Below, in pieces: positions 11,523 through 22,461 of a DNA stretch of 36,000 nucleotides. Below the pieces are notes generated by a model. That model saw only the letters and a list, made by a program, of their open reading frames with translations, was not told the origin of the DNA and ran no database searches. The stretch is from the NCBI GenBank assembly GCA_009760855.2, contig WPIO01000004.1, forward strand, positions 1,196,501 to 1,232,500, read 5' to 3'. This DNA comes from Cristatella mucedo. Lineage: Eukaryota > Bryozoa > Phylactolaemata > Cristatellidae. Numbering within the stretch: the stretch's first letter is position 1; every line of letters starts with the position of its first letter. The position numbers and the translations under genes were made by a program.

Positions 11523-11975
11523 TACTACCCCGTCAGGCCAAGCATCGTACCACCCGCTTTTCGGAATCCAACAGTCTAGAAATACCTCTTACAAACCTTA
11601 AATCCTTTGGAGACCGTGCATTTAGTTCGTATGCTCCCACAGCCTGGAACTCCCTCCCGACCTGCGTCAGAACATCCCCCGACCTGACCACATTTAAAAG
11701 GAACCTAAAAACACACCTATTTAGGACAGCATTTAGCGGGTCCCTGTGATTCGTCCTTGATGTGCTTATGCGTGCTGACACTGTGCATGCTGCCACTAAC
11801 CACATTCGCATGCTGACCCTGTGCATGTCACCCCTAACCATATTATTCATTTTGTTTTTGTTTTTCAAGCATGATTTTATTTACCATTCAATTGCATTTC
11901 AATTTGCAGCAAATGTAAAGCGCCTAGAGAGAGATTAAGTTCTCTGAGGGCGCTTTATCAAGTGAATTATTATTA
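11523..11975 (+). mobile_element. LINE family A, young-looking 3' fragment with TSD
   Basis: It encodes the same C-terminal peptide as the 18.1 kb copy (QAKHRTTRFSES, LKSFGDRAFSSYAP, AWNSLPTCVRTSPDL, FKRNLKTHLFRTAF) with few differences and an open frame to the stop at 11747-11749. The full tail follows: 'gtaaagcgcctagagagaga', 'gttctctgagggcgctttat', then (ATT)n. TTAACAT occurs at both edges (11516-11522 and 11976-11982), consistent with a target-site duplication. Confidence 0.9.
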
Positions 11976-11982
11976 TTAACAT

Positions 11983-12339
11983 ATCCGCACGAGGCTCTAT
12001 GCTGGGGACCGTAGCATAAAAACTATTCACGCCCGATTAGTCTTCAAAATCTCAGAGATCACCGACAGCAGGCTTGTCGGGAGAATATTTCGCTTTTGCT
12101 AATAATGGCGATTCCTTCTGCATTAGGCACTTTCGAGGTTTTGATCTCCAGCGCGTCTTCGGCGGATACATTAAAAAGAGACCGCCAACAGCCATAACAT
12201 TTTCGGGACGGTCTTTAAAGATCCTTTGGTGACTTTACAGCAAAGGGTTGACTAGCTTTTACAAAATAGATTGCTAACGGGTCAGACAACTGAAACTGTA
12301 GCGAGGCAGGCATTGATCTCTGCAATGCGTTACACGTAC
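11983..12339. other. Intronic, nothing recognised
   Basis: Lies just downstream of the TRPM S4 exon donor (minus strand). No motif or repeat seen. Confidence 0.5.
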
Positions 12340-12594
12340 CATTCGCTGTATCATAATGATCTTGGGTCCGACTTGCTTATACACGAAGAACATCTGAGTG
12401 GCTCGCATGAGGAATATGCTAAATGACACAACGTAAGCCATGTGTGCGTAGACGAAGTTTTCAGGGGAAAGATGGAATCTGAGTACCACCGCTCCGAGGA
12501 AGAGAGCGTACATGACGAGGTCAAGTTTGTTCCAGTTGCTATGCCACCATCTTTCCACTTTGTATCTGGCAGACATCCCTTGCCGAGCGATAGC
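12340..12594 (-). CDS. TRPM: TRPM exon 7 (S2-S3 linker, S3, S4, S4-S5 start)
   Basis: This encodes 85 residues: a basic linker (MSARYKVERWWHSN), S3 beginning WNKLDLVMYALFLGAVVLRF, and S4 ending VYKQVGPKIIMIQRM. GPKIIMI-x-R/K-M is the signature TRPM S4-S5 sequence. Asn and Asp in WNKLD are the other two ligands of the Ca2+ site of TRPM2/4/5/8 (N799 and D802 in TRPM8). In S4 the Arg equivalent to TRPM8 R842 is present, while the following His position is Gln. The acceptor is TTTTACAG at 12595 and the donor ATG|GTACGT at 12340. The intron upstream carries a (GT)n tract on the coding strand, ending about 97 nt before the acceptor. Confidence 0.96.
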
Positions 12595-12688
12595 CTGTAA
12601 AATGATTTGTCGCATAATGGAGGAGAGCGCTCAGCCTGCTTAGAAAGTTTGATTGAGTGCGATCGGTATCGATGCCCTGATCTAGTAT

Positions 12689-12888
<200 letters not shown>

Positions 12889-13019
12889 GAAAGAGGTACA
12901 TGTTACAACAACCAGACTGAAAGTCATTGGAGGAGAGCCATCGAGTAGGCGGCATGCTGTACGTTTGAATGATTTTAAATGCTTCACAGAACGAAATCTC
13001 TGCGCCAATTTTACAAGAC

Positions 13020-13546
13020 TATTACTGGCATTCTATCAAGCAGCGTATCGACTTGAAGGTTTTCATCAATCTTTTTCAGGCCCTTTATTTGTCGTGCTCC
13101 ATCCTACCTACCAGAACAAATTCCATGTTAGGCCTGCAGATCTGCCGACCAAAGTTGTTTAGCTGCACCTCTAACCAACCACGATCCCATAGAGACCGCC
13201 CTTTAGTTAGCATGCTCCCGCAGCCTGTATCTCAGACCCGGTGGTGTTCCCTGACTTGGCAACGTTTAAAAAGAAGCTCAAATCGACGTGATCCTAGCGG
13301 CCTGGTCGGTGTGAGATACCCTCTGTGTGCTCACACATGCACATGCTGAGTATGCTATCACGAACCAATTGACGTGCTTTCTTAACGGCGTATGCAATGT
13401 GCCTAGAAGAGAAGTAGTTTGTTTAGGGAACAACAATCTCTTCCACCCTCACACTACTCCTACCACTAATCCTTCGATCGTGCTTCTTTTGCGTCAAATG
13501 TGAAGTGCCTAGTAGGAGATTGAGTTCTCTGAGGGTGCAATATAAA

Positions 13547-13577
<31 letters not shown>
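13020..13577 (+). mobile_element. LINE family A, diverged 3' fragment with tail
   Basis: 'ttctatcaagcagcgtatcg' corresponds to 'ccagtcaagcaacggattga', and 'agctgcacctctaacc', 'agagaccgccctttagttag' and 'aacgtttaaaaagaagctca' follow the family order. It ends 'tgtgaagtgcctagtaggag', 'gttctctgagggtgcaatat', then (ATT)n to 13577. Frames are broken. Confidence 0.82.
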
Positions 13578-15229
13578 CCAATATCGGTTTAAGGCTTTAC
13601 GAAAGTGCTTTTGGCGTCAGTCCATCGGAACAAATTTTCGGGCAGAAAACAATGGCCAGGTTTTCGGCTAAACGTAGACTCGGCGTTTTTAGCTTACGTA
13701 GTAAAACTTCTTAGCTTTTCGGCTGGCTGCTTCTTTGTAAGCCTGTGTGCAGCAGAGTTCAAGCGATTGATTGCGCAGAGACGCTTCGGCGTCCGGACCG
13801 GATGGTCGGCCGGCGAGTACACTGAACAGTTGCACTCGAGCACAGCTTCTTGAATGGCAGCGCGGAGCCGGCGATTCTCGAGGAAACGAAGCGAGTCTGA
13901 GCGAGAATGAGAGGCAGCTGAAGCGAGTCTCCGTTTATGGCCGTGACAAATGGCAATCTGGTTCTGCTTGGGAAGCCACGCGCGTGCATGCATCACGCTT
14001 TATGGACCGACAAATCTAACAGGGCGCGACTTTCGTTTCTAGCCGCAAACATGAGGGAGCGGACCTCAGCGGCCAAAGAGGCACAGTCGGTAGCCAACCG
14101 CGAGCATCCGCTCAGTAATGCATATTCAGAAACATGCGTGAATTCTAAGAAGTGCCAATCAGACGATTAAAGAAGGATGTGCTGCTACGATGGCTTGACG
14201 GAGCACCTGAATTGAGTGCACCATTCGAATCCTCCAGAATCGCTTAGCCCCATTTGACACACGATGTTGGCTGCCTGCCGCTCACCGTGGAAACAGTTGA
14301 ATAGTCGGGCTATTTTTTTATAGAGATTTTTAGCCTTTTAATTCTGCGTAGTCTGAGAAGGTGTCTGCCTCTTATTGAGCTGACGTTGTGATGATGCCAT
14401 CCGAATGGGGTTACTTGACCTATTCGGGGTTGTGTCTTCGCCAAGTATTTGGCTTTTAGCCAGCAAATGCCGAGCTCGCTACCGAGGCGCATTCGGCTCG
14501 CATTCAGCCTGCGGCTCGCGATCTCTTTGGCATGTCGAATCACGTGCGCTAATCGCGAAAAATCCGAGTCGACTATTCACACGAGCTCATTTTCTCATAT
14601 TGCTCAATCCTCCGTCTGACCAGTGCTAAACAGTACACAAGGACAGTAACCGACGTTCCCTGACAAATTTCCGCCTCTGACTAAGCATACTGCACGCCTT
14701 CTCCCAGGTGGTTTGTGGCTTAGCATAGAAATTAAATTAAACCGGTATACTAATCATAAGCTCGAGAAAGCATCCAACAAATCCAGACTGTCAATAGACA
14801 GGCACACGAGGGCTTCTGTAGATCATGCCGATCTATCATTGGGAATAGCAAGTCGAGCCTCTATTAAAATACCGTGGAATCATTGCTTCACAGTTTAAAA
14901 AAGTGTCGACCGGCAACCATCCCCATAACCGTTTCCAGGTTAACGCTTTACCTTGTGATCGTTGTAAGTATGTAGCAGATATCCCTTCCAGCATCTTTTG
15001 TCAGCAAGATGGATAGTATGAGATTCAACCCTTAACGTAACAGCATCCCCGCTGACTCTGGTCCCCCGTAACATCCAAATTGGAATTCTATATCCCTCTA
15101 TTACTTGCAGTGTCTCTATATCTACATTTAAGCAGCCCGCCACTAATGACCTCCTCTCTAAGTTCCTCTCCCAGTTAAAGAAGACCGGTTCCGCTTCCAG
15201 CCCCGAAATAGCAGCTTCTCTCTCCTCGT
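13578..15229. other. Intronic, unrecognised
   Basis: Several short overlapping frames on both strands (13.5-14.6 kb) have no recognisable motif. Near 14950-15030 the translation LPCDRCKYVADIPSS has a Cys-x-x-Cys of the sort seen in some retroelement proteins, but it is isolated. The end of the region probably belongs to the older 5' part of the family A copy that follows. Confidence 0.4.
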
Positions 15230-17015
15230 GTTGAGAGCTACTGCTACTCTGAACATTTAGCATTCACAATCCATCCTTAGCCATAGATCATAACCCATCG
15301 CGTTGTTTGAAAGAGGCTGCTGTCAGGCTACTCATTAAGAATGCAACGGGGGAGGGCACGAGTACTTAAGCAACTTCCACCCAGTGCCCTTGCTGCTGTT
15401 TCTATAAACCACACTGGGACGAGTAGTGACGAACCAGCTAAACTCTTTTATGTCAACACTTGAAGCCAAGCAAGTAAGTTCCAGTCAGGTTTTAGAGTTA
15501 ATTATCTTACCGAGTCAGCACCGTTTCAAGTGTTCTAAGACTTAGGCAGAGTCTCTCTTCCTCTTTTTGGTGGCTCTTTCTGCAGCGTCTACTGGTGATC
15601 TCCAAGACCTCATGGGTATCTCGGCACGCACAGGCATAGCTGGTACTGCAGCGCCACCCATTAGGTATTTTCTGTGTGATACCACAGTGCGATGTGCCGC
15701 CATTATTGAGGTCTTACCTCAGTTGGATACCCCAGAGCAGCGATTCCAATGGCTACAGTCATCCGATGAGCTGCTAGCTCACTGGGTAACCCAGGACTCT
15801 GTGTTTGGTCCGCGGCATCTTTGAAAAATTTACTCTGAGTCTTGCTGATGCAATCACCATGTACACAATCTAGACCTCCATTTCCATGCAGATGACACAC
15901 AGCTCTACCGATGCTTTGATCCATCCCAGCCTTAAAGCTCGTCAAAGTATCTCAACTCTCTTGATGCATGCGTTGCTGATATTTAGACACACACTAACTG
16001 CATCAATCGTTTTCAAATTGAAAGGCGATAAAACCAACTCACTTGATACGGAAAACTTGGGGTGAATCAGACATTGGAAAAGTTGACCCTGAAAATGGTC
16101 TCGGCAAGCTATTTCCCTGTACTGTCTGCCCGAAATCTGGATCTCCTGCTCTAAAGTGAACTTTCTCAAGATGATTACATGTACTCCACAGACAAGTCTG
16201 CATATTAAAACGATATAACATTGCGAAAAAATGTGGGCCTGCTTAGGAGGAATACCACATCAAAGTTGGTCCGTGAATTTTTAATTTACCTAGGTCTCGA
16301 CTTTCGTAACTCGTAGCTTGCAGGTCTTCAGGTCTATGCAGTATGGCACCTACAGTTGGTTCAAAACTGTGCAGCCGAGCTTGACATGCACGATTGTGGC
16401 AGTTGCCAAATTACTCTACTCCTTACCGATTTACAGTGGTTTCCCATCAATAAGCGTATCGACATAAACATTTTGTCACTCAATTATAGGTGTCTTAATT
16501 CTATGGCTCCGGCTTACCAATCAGAACTACTTCCTAGTAAGGCTTGGCAATGTACCACACGCACTTATGACTCAAGTCGATTAGCTGTGCTCAAACCAGG
16601 CTTCAAACCCTTTGGAGACGCATATATCTTTTTTCAGGCCTTAAGTCCTTCCACTTTTCTAACTCAACACTCATAGCTTTACATAGTATGAACCTTAAGT
16701 CCTTTGGCGAACTTTAGATATTTTCTTGGAGGTCTTTAGTTCGCATTCACCCAAAACCTGGAACTCAATCTTAATTGGCTTCGCGACATCCCCAGACTAC
16801 ACGATGTTTAAGAAGAAAAAGCCATTTTTTCTCAGTATTTGCTGGGTACATGAGAATTGTCATTTATGTTCCTTGTCCTTTGTGCATATGGACACTGTGC
16901 ATATTATCACTGAAAATAAGGAAGGCTTCTTTTACAGTATATATGAAGTGCTTAAGAAGAGACTAGGTTCTCCAATGGCGATATACAATGTTTCATTATC
17001 ATTTTATTGTTATTA
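15230..17015 (+). mobile_element. LINE family A, longest but heavily decayed copy
   Basis: It includes sequence upstream of that present in the 18.1 kb copy. IHNPSLAID and CLKEAAVRLLIKNATG match the pre-RT segment of L2/CR1 elements, then NFHPVPLLLFL and VVTNQLNSFMS, then KFQSGFRVNYLTESA. The RT core follows, badly damaged (LSAAS at about 15573; 'tccatgcagatgacacacagctctaccg' at about 15886 preserves the ADDTQLYR part). Next come 'acagtggtttcccatcaataagcgtatcg' at 16433 and a duplicated C-terminal region near 16600-16830. A degraded tail with ATT-rich end is at about 16945-17015. No intact frame. Confidence 0.82.
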
Positions 17016-17049
17016 AAGCTGAAAGCCTGAGTGCCGGACTGGTTTAAGG

Positions 17050-17222
17050 ATAACAATAAAAATAATAATGTGCTTGTGTCATCAGAGAACTTAATCTCTT
17101 TCAATGTACTTTACATATGCTATAAAGGAAGCACGATCAAATTATTAGCAGTAAAATGCACAATGTCAACAAATATAACGTGGTTAGAAGTGTCTTGCAC
17201 AGGGTCAACATATGAATTCGGC
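17050..17222 (-). mobile_element. LINE family A 3' end, inverted
   Basis: On the plus strand 'aataataatgtgcttgtgtc', 'agagaacttaatctctttca' and 'tacatatgctataaaggaag' are the complement of the family tail, and 'agggtcaacatatgaattcg' of its 3' UTR. It lies tail to tail with the preceding copy. Confidence 0.8.
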
Positions 17223-17229
17223 TAGCGGA

Positions 17230-18068
17230 TTGACCAGACATTTGGCTAACAAAGTCTTTTGCATATTTGTTGATCGCAGCTATCTAAGCTATTTGTACTA
17301 GGTGGCCATAGGAATCTTCCTTGCGGCCGTTCGTTCTACCCGGCCTCCCCGTGGGTCGTGCCAGCACGACCCATAGATTTGAGACTCAAGAGGTGAGTTA
17401 GACTGTTGCAGCAACGGTCAGATCAGCACTGACCGCCTCAGTCAAGCCCGATGAGACGACTAAACTGCTTTCGCAGGGCTCGAGCAGCCCCAGCAACCTC
17501 CTTCAAACCAAACAGAAGTTCTCTCCGTAAAACCAGCCCGGACGGCTCGGAGCAACCGGAGAGAGAGAGCTGGCCCTCAGAGCGCGCTCTCGGCGGTGGG
17601 GAAAGCTGCGTCCTGATCGAAGATTGAGTGAAGCTGCGCTTCGTCTAAGCCAGACCCTGGTTCGAAGGGCGCTCGCTTCCGGCAGCTCGCTTCCGCCTCT
17701 GGAGCAGCGCCCGAGACGGAAGCTCCACGGATCGACGGCTGAATCGGGTCGACTAATTTGGCCGGACTTTCCCTGATAAATTCACACCATCCGAAATCGA
17801 CTCGCCTTTCTGCTTCGTGCGAAAACTTCGTCTTTCGAGATTAGCACTGCTTCCCCATTCGCCCTTAGGATGGTCGACGGCGTACGACGGCTACTCAAAC
17901 TTCCACCGCTCCGAGGACTCGAACGAGGCGACTCCAGGCCACTCTCACCTGAGAGCAGACAGAAAGACCACTCTGACGCCAACCAATGCCCGAATTGACG
18001 GAAGGAACGTAGCTTGCACGTATCTTTTGCTCGGACGCCGGCTCTCCATCCGGTTCGATCGCCCAGGC
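17230..18068. other. GC-rich intronic sequence with a perfect short palindrome
   Basis: There is a perfect 22-bp hairpin at 17352-17373 (tgggtcgtgc, CA, gcacgaccca). The plus frame reaching 18092 joins the LINE only over its last few codons; the upstream part shows no LINE similarity. Otherwise unrecognised. Confidence 0.45.
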
Positions 18069-19560
18069 AAGCTCCAACCAGGTAAGTTCTAGTCTGACTT
18101 TAGAGCTAATCACTCCACAGATTCAGCATTGCTTAGGGTATACAACGACCTACTTAGAAATGCAGACATGGTTAGAGTGTCTCTGGTTGTTTTGCTCGAT
18201 CTTTCGGCAGCTTTCGGTACCATCGATCACAAAGTGCTTCTAGAGCACCTCTCATCTCGCCTGGGCATCACTGGCACTGCTCAGCAGTGGTTCAGGTCCT
18301 ATCTCAGTGGGAGACTCCAGAGTAATGACGTGAATGGACAAAGACCATCTGAAGTACCTCTCAAATATGGAGTACCTCAGAGCTCCGTGCTGGGTCCGGT
18401 TCTTTTCCCGGTTTATACTCTCCTTTTTGCTGATGTGATTGCCAAGCACAATCTAAGCATTCACTTCTATGCGGATGACACTCAGTCGTACCTTTGCTTT
18501 GATCCCTCCCAGCCTTCGAGCACCTCAAATTCTCTCAACTCACTTGCTGCATGCGTTGATGACATCCGCACATGGATGGCAGCAAATTTTCTAAAACTAA
18601 ACGATAATAAAACTAACTTACTAGTTATGGGCGAACCCAGTATGATTCAGAGATTGGAAAGGCTGACTCTCAAAATTGGCTCTGCCAGCATATCTCCAGT
18701 TGAATTAGCTCGAAATCTAGGTGTCATATTCCAAAGCGACCTCTCGTTAGACGACCACATCAGCTCCACAGTCAAATCCGCCTATTTTCAGCTTCATAAT
18801 ATTGCTAAAATTCGGGCTTGTTTAGATAAGGATACTACGTCCAAGTTGGTCCATGTATTCGTGACATCCCGTCTCGACTTCTGCAACTCACTGCTTACTG
18901 ACCTACCAGCATGTGCGATCAGGCGATTGCAGCTGGTGCAGAACTCTGCAGCTAGGCTTGTCTGTCGTGAGCGTCGCAGTTGCCACATTACTCCACTTCT
19001 CGCCGACCTGCACTGGCTACCAGTCAAGCAACGGATTGACTTCAAGGTTTTGTCGCTCACTTTTAGGTCTCTTCATTCTATGGCTCCAGCCTATCTCTCC
19101 GAAATACTCCCCCATCAGGCCAAGCATCGTACCACCCGATTTTCGGAATCCAAAAGTCTACAAATACCTCGTACAAACCTAAAATCCTTTGGAGACCGTG
19201 CATTAAGTTCGTATGCTCCCAAAGCCTGGAACTCCCTCCCGACCTGTGTCAGAACATCCCCTGACCTGACCACATTTAAAAGGAACCTAAAAACACACCT
19301 ATTTAGGACAGCATTTAGTGGGTCCCTGTGATTCGTCTTTCACGTGCTTATGCGTGCTGACACTGTGCATGCTGCCACTAACCACATTTGCATGCTGACC
19401 CTGTGCATGTCACCCCTAACTATGTTATTTATTTTATTTGTTTATCAAGCGTGATTTTACTCACCGTTCAATTGCATTTCCCTTTGAGGCAAATGTAATG
19501 CACCTAGAAAGAGATTAGTTCTCTGAGGGCGCTTTATCAAGTGCATTATTATTATTATTA
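18069..19560 (+). mobile_element. LINE family A, best-preserved copy, 5'-truncated
   Basis: It starts within KLQPGKF and carries the RT, the C-terminal region, a 3' UTR with 'gacactgtgcatgctgccac' and 'gctgaccctgtgcatgtcac', and the tail 'gttctctgagggcgctttat' plus (ATT)n. The reference copy used here to recognise the others. Lacks the endonuclease and the first RT blocks. No clear target-site duplication was found. Confidence 0.93.
18093..19331 (+). pseudogene. LINE family A reverse transcriptase, 5'-truncated
   Basis: An open frame of about 413 codons runs from after a TAG (18090-18092) to 19331, with its first Met at 18129. Expected RT blocks appear in order: FRANHSTDSALL, LLDLSAAFGTIDHKVLLEHL, WFRSYLSGRLQ, GVPQSSVLGPVLF, then FYADDTQSYL, which holds the catalytic Asp pair. 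The thumb (WMAANFLKLNDNKTNLLVMG) and the post-RT region (LADLHWLPVKQRIDFKVLSL, SFGDRALSSYAPKAWNSLP) complete it. The TAG replaces a Gln codon in KFQSGFR as judged from the 15.5 kb copy. PQGS is PQSS here. These changes and the missing 5' half make it inactive, although it is young enough to remain open. Confidence 0.9.
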
Positions 19561-20774
19561 ACCGAGGGCGCCAATCGACGGCGAGCACGTGACTGGTTGG
19601 CTATGGGCAACGGAAAGCGAACGTACCGCTGCTGCTCGGATCGGCAGGCCCGCTTGCTGCCGGGCACGAGCACGTGACTGGCAGGTGGCTGGATGCATGA
19701 GGGTCTTGGCTGGCGGAGTTCCAAGCTGAGGGCGGCGGCAGTGGCTGTCCATCTGTTTACCGAGTGCAGCCGACGAGCGCGAGATAGCCTGGGTTAATGT
19801 GCTGTGCTTCGAGGAAACCCTCGGATGATTGACCCTCGGTATGTGAGCTCGTTGGCTGGGAATAATGAGAGCATTACTGAGAAGCCAGCCGCGAACTAAT
19901 GAGAGTATTACTGCAATGATTTCGCTGACAGTGCAATTTATGCTAGTGGCCACGAGCAATGCAGGCGTCCTAGCCGCTAACGACCTTTACAAAAATGCTA
20001 GGGCACTAGCTCCAGTCGGCTGAGCCTCGGGTGTACAGGGTCACGCTGGGAGGGCAGTCATTGCCCCCCCTGCAATGAGGCCGTACAGCATCGATTTGAA
20101 GCAGGCGTACTGCTCTTCTGGCCGCTAATGAAGCACTTTGGTCGCCGCACCGCGTGGGTCAGCGTAGTGGACCGTAGAGTGCCCACCTCCGGCTAATATA
20201 CCAGCGGCTGAATGCACTTGAGCTGAGCGTCCGATGCACCGCATGCAGCGGTAGCTCCTCTATTGCCTCTGCACAGTTGCAACTGCTGTCTGCTGGCTGC
20301 CGCGACTCCTCGTGCTCCGACTGCAGAGACTGTATAGCACACGAGCGATTCGTGGCCGAGCAGCGTGGCTGAGCAGTGCTCTTCCGTCTGCGCCTGTGGG
20401 GTCTCGCTCTGATATAGGGATCACGTGATTTCCTGGCTATATACATAGGATAGCTAAGGCATTTATTTTAAATCAGCCCTATAAGCTGATTTCCTTATGT
20501 TGCATATGAGTGCTATTCTTAGCAAGCCACCTTAGAATCGTAGCGTTTACCAATACGCTTATATTCACTCGAACCTGCAGCTCATCGGGGGGGGGGGGAC
20601 ATTTATCAATACGCTCCTGGTCCCTGATGACGATGGATTATGCTCATAATGCTTCAGCCTATGAATTACATTTCCCCACATTTGGAAACAGACTAGGCTG
20701 CTTAATGTATTAACGGTCTGTAAAATTCACTCATTTCATGGTTCATTGTTCACGATTCGGACTATTCGAAGCCA
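19561..20774. other. Intronic, unrecognised; short direct repeats and G12 tract
   Basis: 'gagcacgtgactgg' occurs at about 19581 and 19669, and 'aatgagag(c/t)attactg' near 19865 and 19898. A run of 12 G is at 20587-20598. Minus-strand frames of 69-133 codons show no motif and are not called. Confidence 0.45.
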
Positions 20775-20927
20775 AGCCCCTTAACCATGTTATTCATGCT
20801 GTTTGTTTATCAAGAATGATATTACTCACCATTCAATTGCATTTCCCTTTGCAGCAAATGTAAAGCGCCTAGAAAGAGATTGAGTTCTCTGAGGGCGCTT
20901 TATCAAGTGTATTATTATTATTATTAT
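20775..20927 (+). mobile_element. LINE family A, minimal 3' tail copy with short TSD
   Basis: Only the last about 150 bp of the element is present: 'ccccttaaccatgttattca' through 'gcaaatgtaaagcgcctaga' and 'ctctgagggcgctttatcaa' to (ATT)n. AAGCCA flanks both sides (20769-20774 and 20928-20933). A typical heavily 5'-truncated insertion. Confidence 0.88.
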
Positions 20928-20933
20928 AAGCCA

Positions 20934-21605
20934 CTGCCGTGTAAATATCTCGAAACGTGATTCGCGACTATCGTTCCCGCTTGCTCAAATATTTCTAAAG
21001 CCGACGCGGCACAGTAGCTCGGGAAGTTTACAGGGATGGCAGTGCATCCTTTATGAGTGGATGCTGATTACCATGTCTGTCTTTTCCATAGGGATAACTA
21101 GCAGCCGGGTGATTCAATTGCTTCAACAGGTTCAGCTGATTCAGCTGATCTAAAGTCACTCTGCAATCCCAGCCACATTGAAGGGGGAAATCCTCGCTGT
21201 TGCTCGGCCGTCACGAATCGTGTGCTTGGCCACAAATACGAACAAGAAAATACTGCTCTCAACATTTTTTAGCAGTCCCATACCGTGTCATTAGCCACAG
21301 TTACAAAATCCTGTGACCGATCGGCGGCGACGAGCGGAAGCCCAGGTACTTTTCTAAAGGAGTTCAGAGGTCATCGATCAGGGGGAATGTCGACACTCCG
21401 TCTGTTTTTTCCAAGGAAACACTTCGACATTACTGAAAGTTTGCTGCACAGGATCTTAGAACTTGCCCAGGCTCGTTCAACACAGCCGCCTGGAGGGAGG
21501 TACGAGCGGCAGGACTATGTGCAGGCGCGTGCATGCTCTTGGGCAGGTAGACTGGGGCACTCCCTGGATCAGCATTGCATTTGCGAGCCAGCTGCAAGTG
21601 CCGCC
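20934..21605. other. Intronic, nothing recognised
   Basis: A plus frame runs from 21285 into the adjacent inverted LINE tail, so it is not a gene. No repeat family was matched. Confidence 0.5.
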
Positions 21606-22182
21606 TATAATGATAATAACAATAATATTAATCCACTTGATAAAGCGCCCTCAGAGAACTTAATCTCTTTCTAGACGCTTTACATTTGCTGCAAAGGGAA
21701 ATACAATTGAATGGTGAGTAATATCATGCTTGAAAAACAAACAAAATGAATAATATGGTTAGTGGTTACATGCACAGGGTCAGCATACAAATGTGGTTAG
21801 TGGCAGCATGCACAGTGTCAGCACGCATAAGCACATCAAGGGCGAATCACAGGGACCCACTAAATTCTGCCCTAAATAGGTGTGTTTTTAAGTTCTTTTT
21901 AAATGTGGTCAAGTCAGGGGATGTTCTGACGCAAGTCGGGAGTGAGTTCCAGGCTTTGGGAGCATACAAACTAAATGCACGGTCTCCAAAGGATTTGATG
22001 TTTGCAGGAGGTAATGGTAAACTGTTGGATTCCGAAAGCGGGTGGTACGATGCTTGGCCTGGTGGGGGGAGTAGATCTGAGAGATAGGCTGGAGCCAAAG
22101 AATGAAGTGACCTAAAAGTGAGCTACAAAACTTTGAAGCCAATCCGTTGCTTGATTGGTGGCCAGTGCAGGTCGGCGAGAAA
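21606..22182 (-). mobile_element. LINE family A 3' fragment, inverted
   Basis: The minus strand encodes MAPAYLSDLLPPPGQ, then SFGDRAFSLYAPKAWNSLP and TTFKKNLKTHLFRAEF, with one frameshift near the proline-rich part. The complementary tail 'cttgataaagcgccctcaga' with ATT-type end is at 21606-21660. The other edge is near 'cagtgcaggtcggcgagaaa'. Close to the 11.5 and 18.1 kb copies in sequence. Confidence 0.9.
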
Positions 22183-22317
22183 TTTTGAACGGTGGCACCG
22201 TTCGAGAAGACCGAGCTTTGTTTGTCAGGTCCTTAGCCATTCGAAACGTTTAGCATTATAAGCTGTCGCGTGAGCCCAAGGAGATCCTACTTATGATTCA
22301 GCAAGCGGTCAACTCAC

Positions 22318-22461
22318 CTGTCGAACCTCTTCAATCGCGTAGGATAGACACCACAGCCACGTGACGCACTCGACCGTTGGAATTTTGTCTACGCTCTCTA
22401 CCCATTCAAGCTCGGTAAGGATGAATATGCTGAATATCGTCATGAAGCAGAGGTAGGACAT
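22318..22461 (-). CDS. TRPM: TRPM exon 6 (S1-S2)
   Basis: A 144-bp exon of 48 codons. S1 is SYLCFMTIFSIFILTELEW, a short loop follows, and S2 is CVTWLWCLSYAIEEVRQ. The ending EEVRQ matches the TRPM S2 end; in TRPM2/4/5/8 a Glu and a Gln here (E782 and Q785 of human TRPM8) bind the cytosolic-side Ca2+. Both are present. The acceptor is CATTGTAG and the donor CAG|GTGAGT is consensus. Both ends are phase 0. It is too short and divergent to stand out as an ORF and was found by searching between the flanking TRPM exons. Confidence 0.92.

Noticed and set aside
19515-19959. Minus-strand frames of 69 and 133 codons
   Set aside because: Run into the LINE A (ATT)n tail region and have no motif; low-complexity Arg/Ala/Ser composition from GC-rich sequence.
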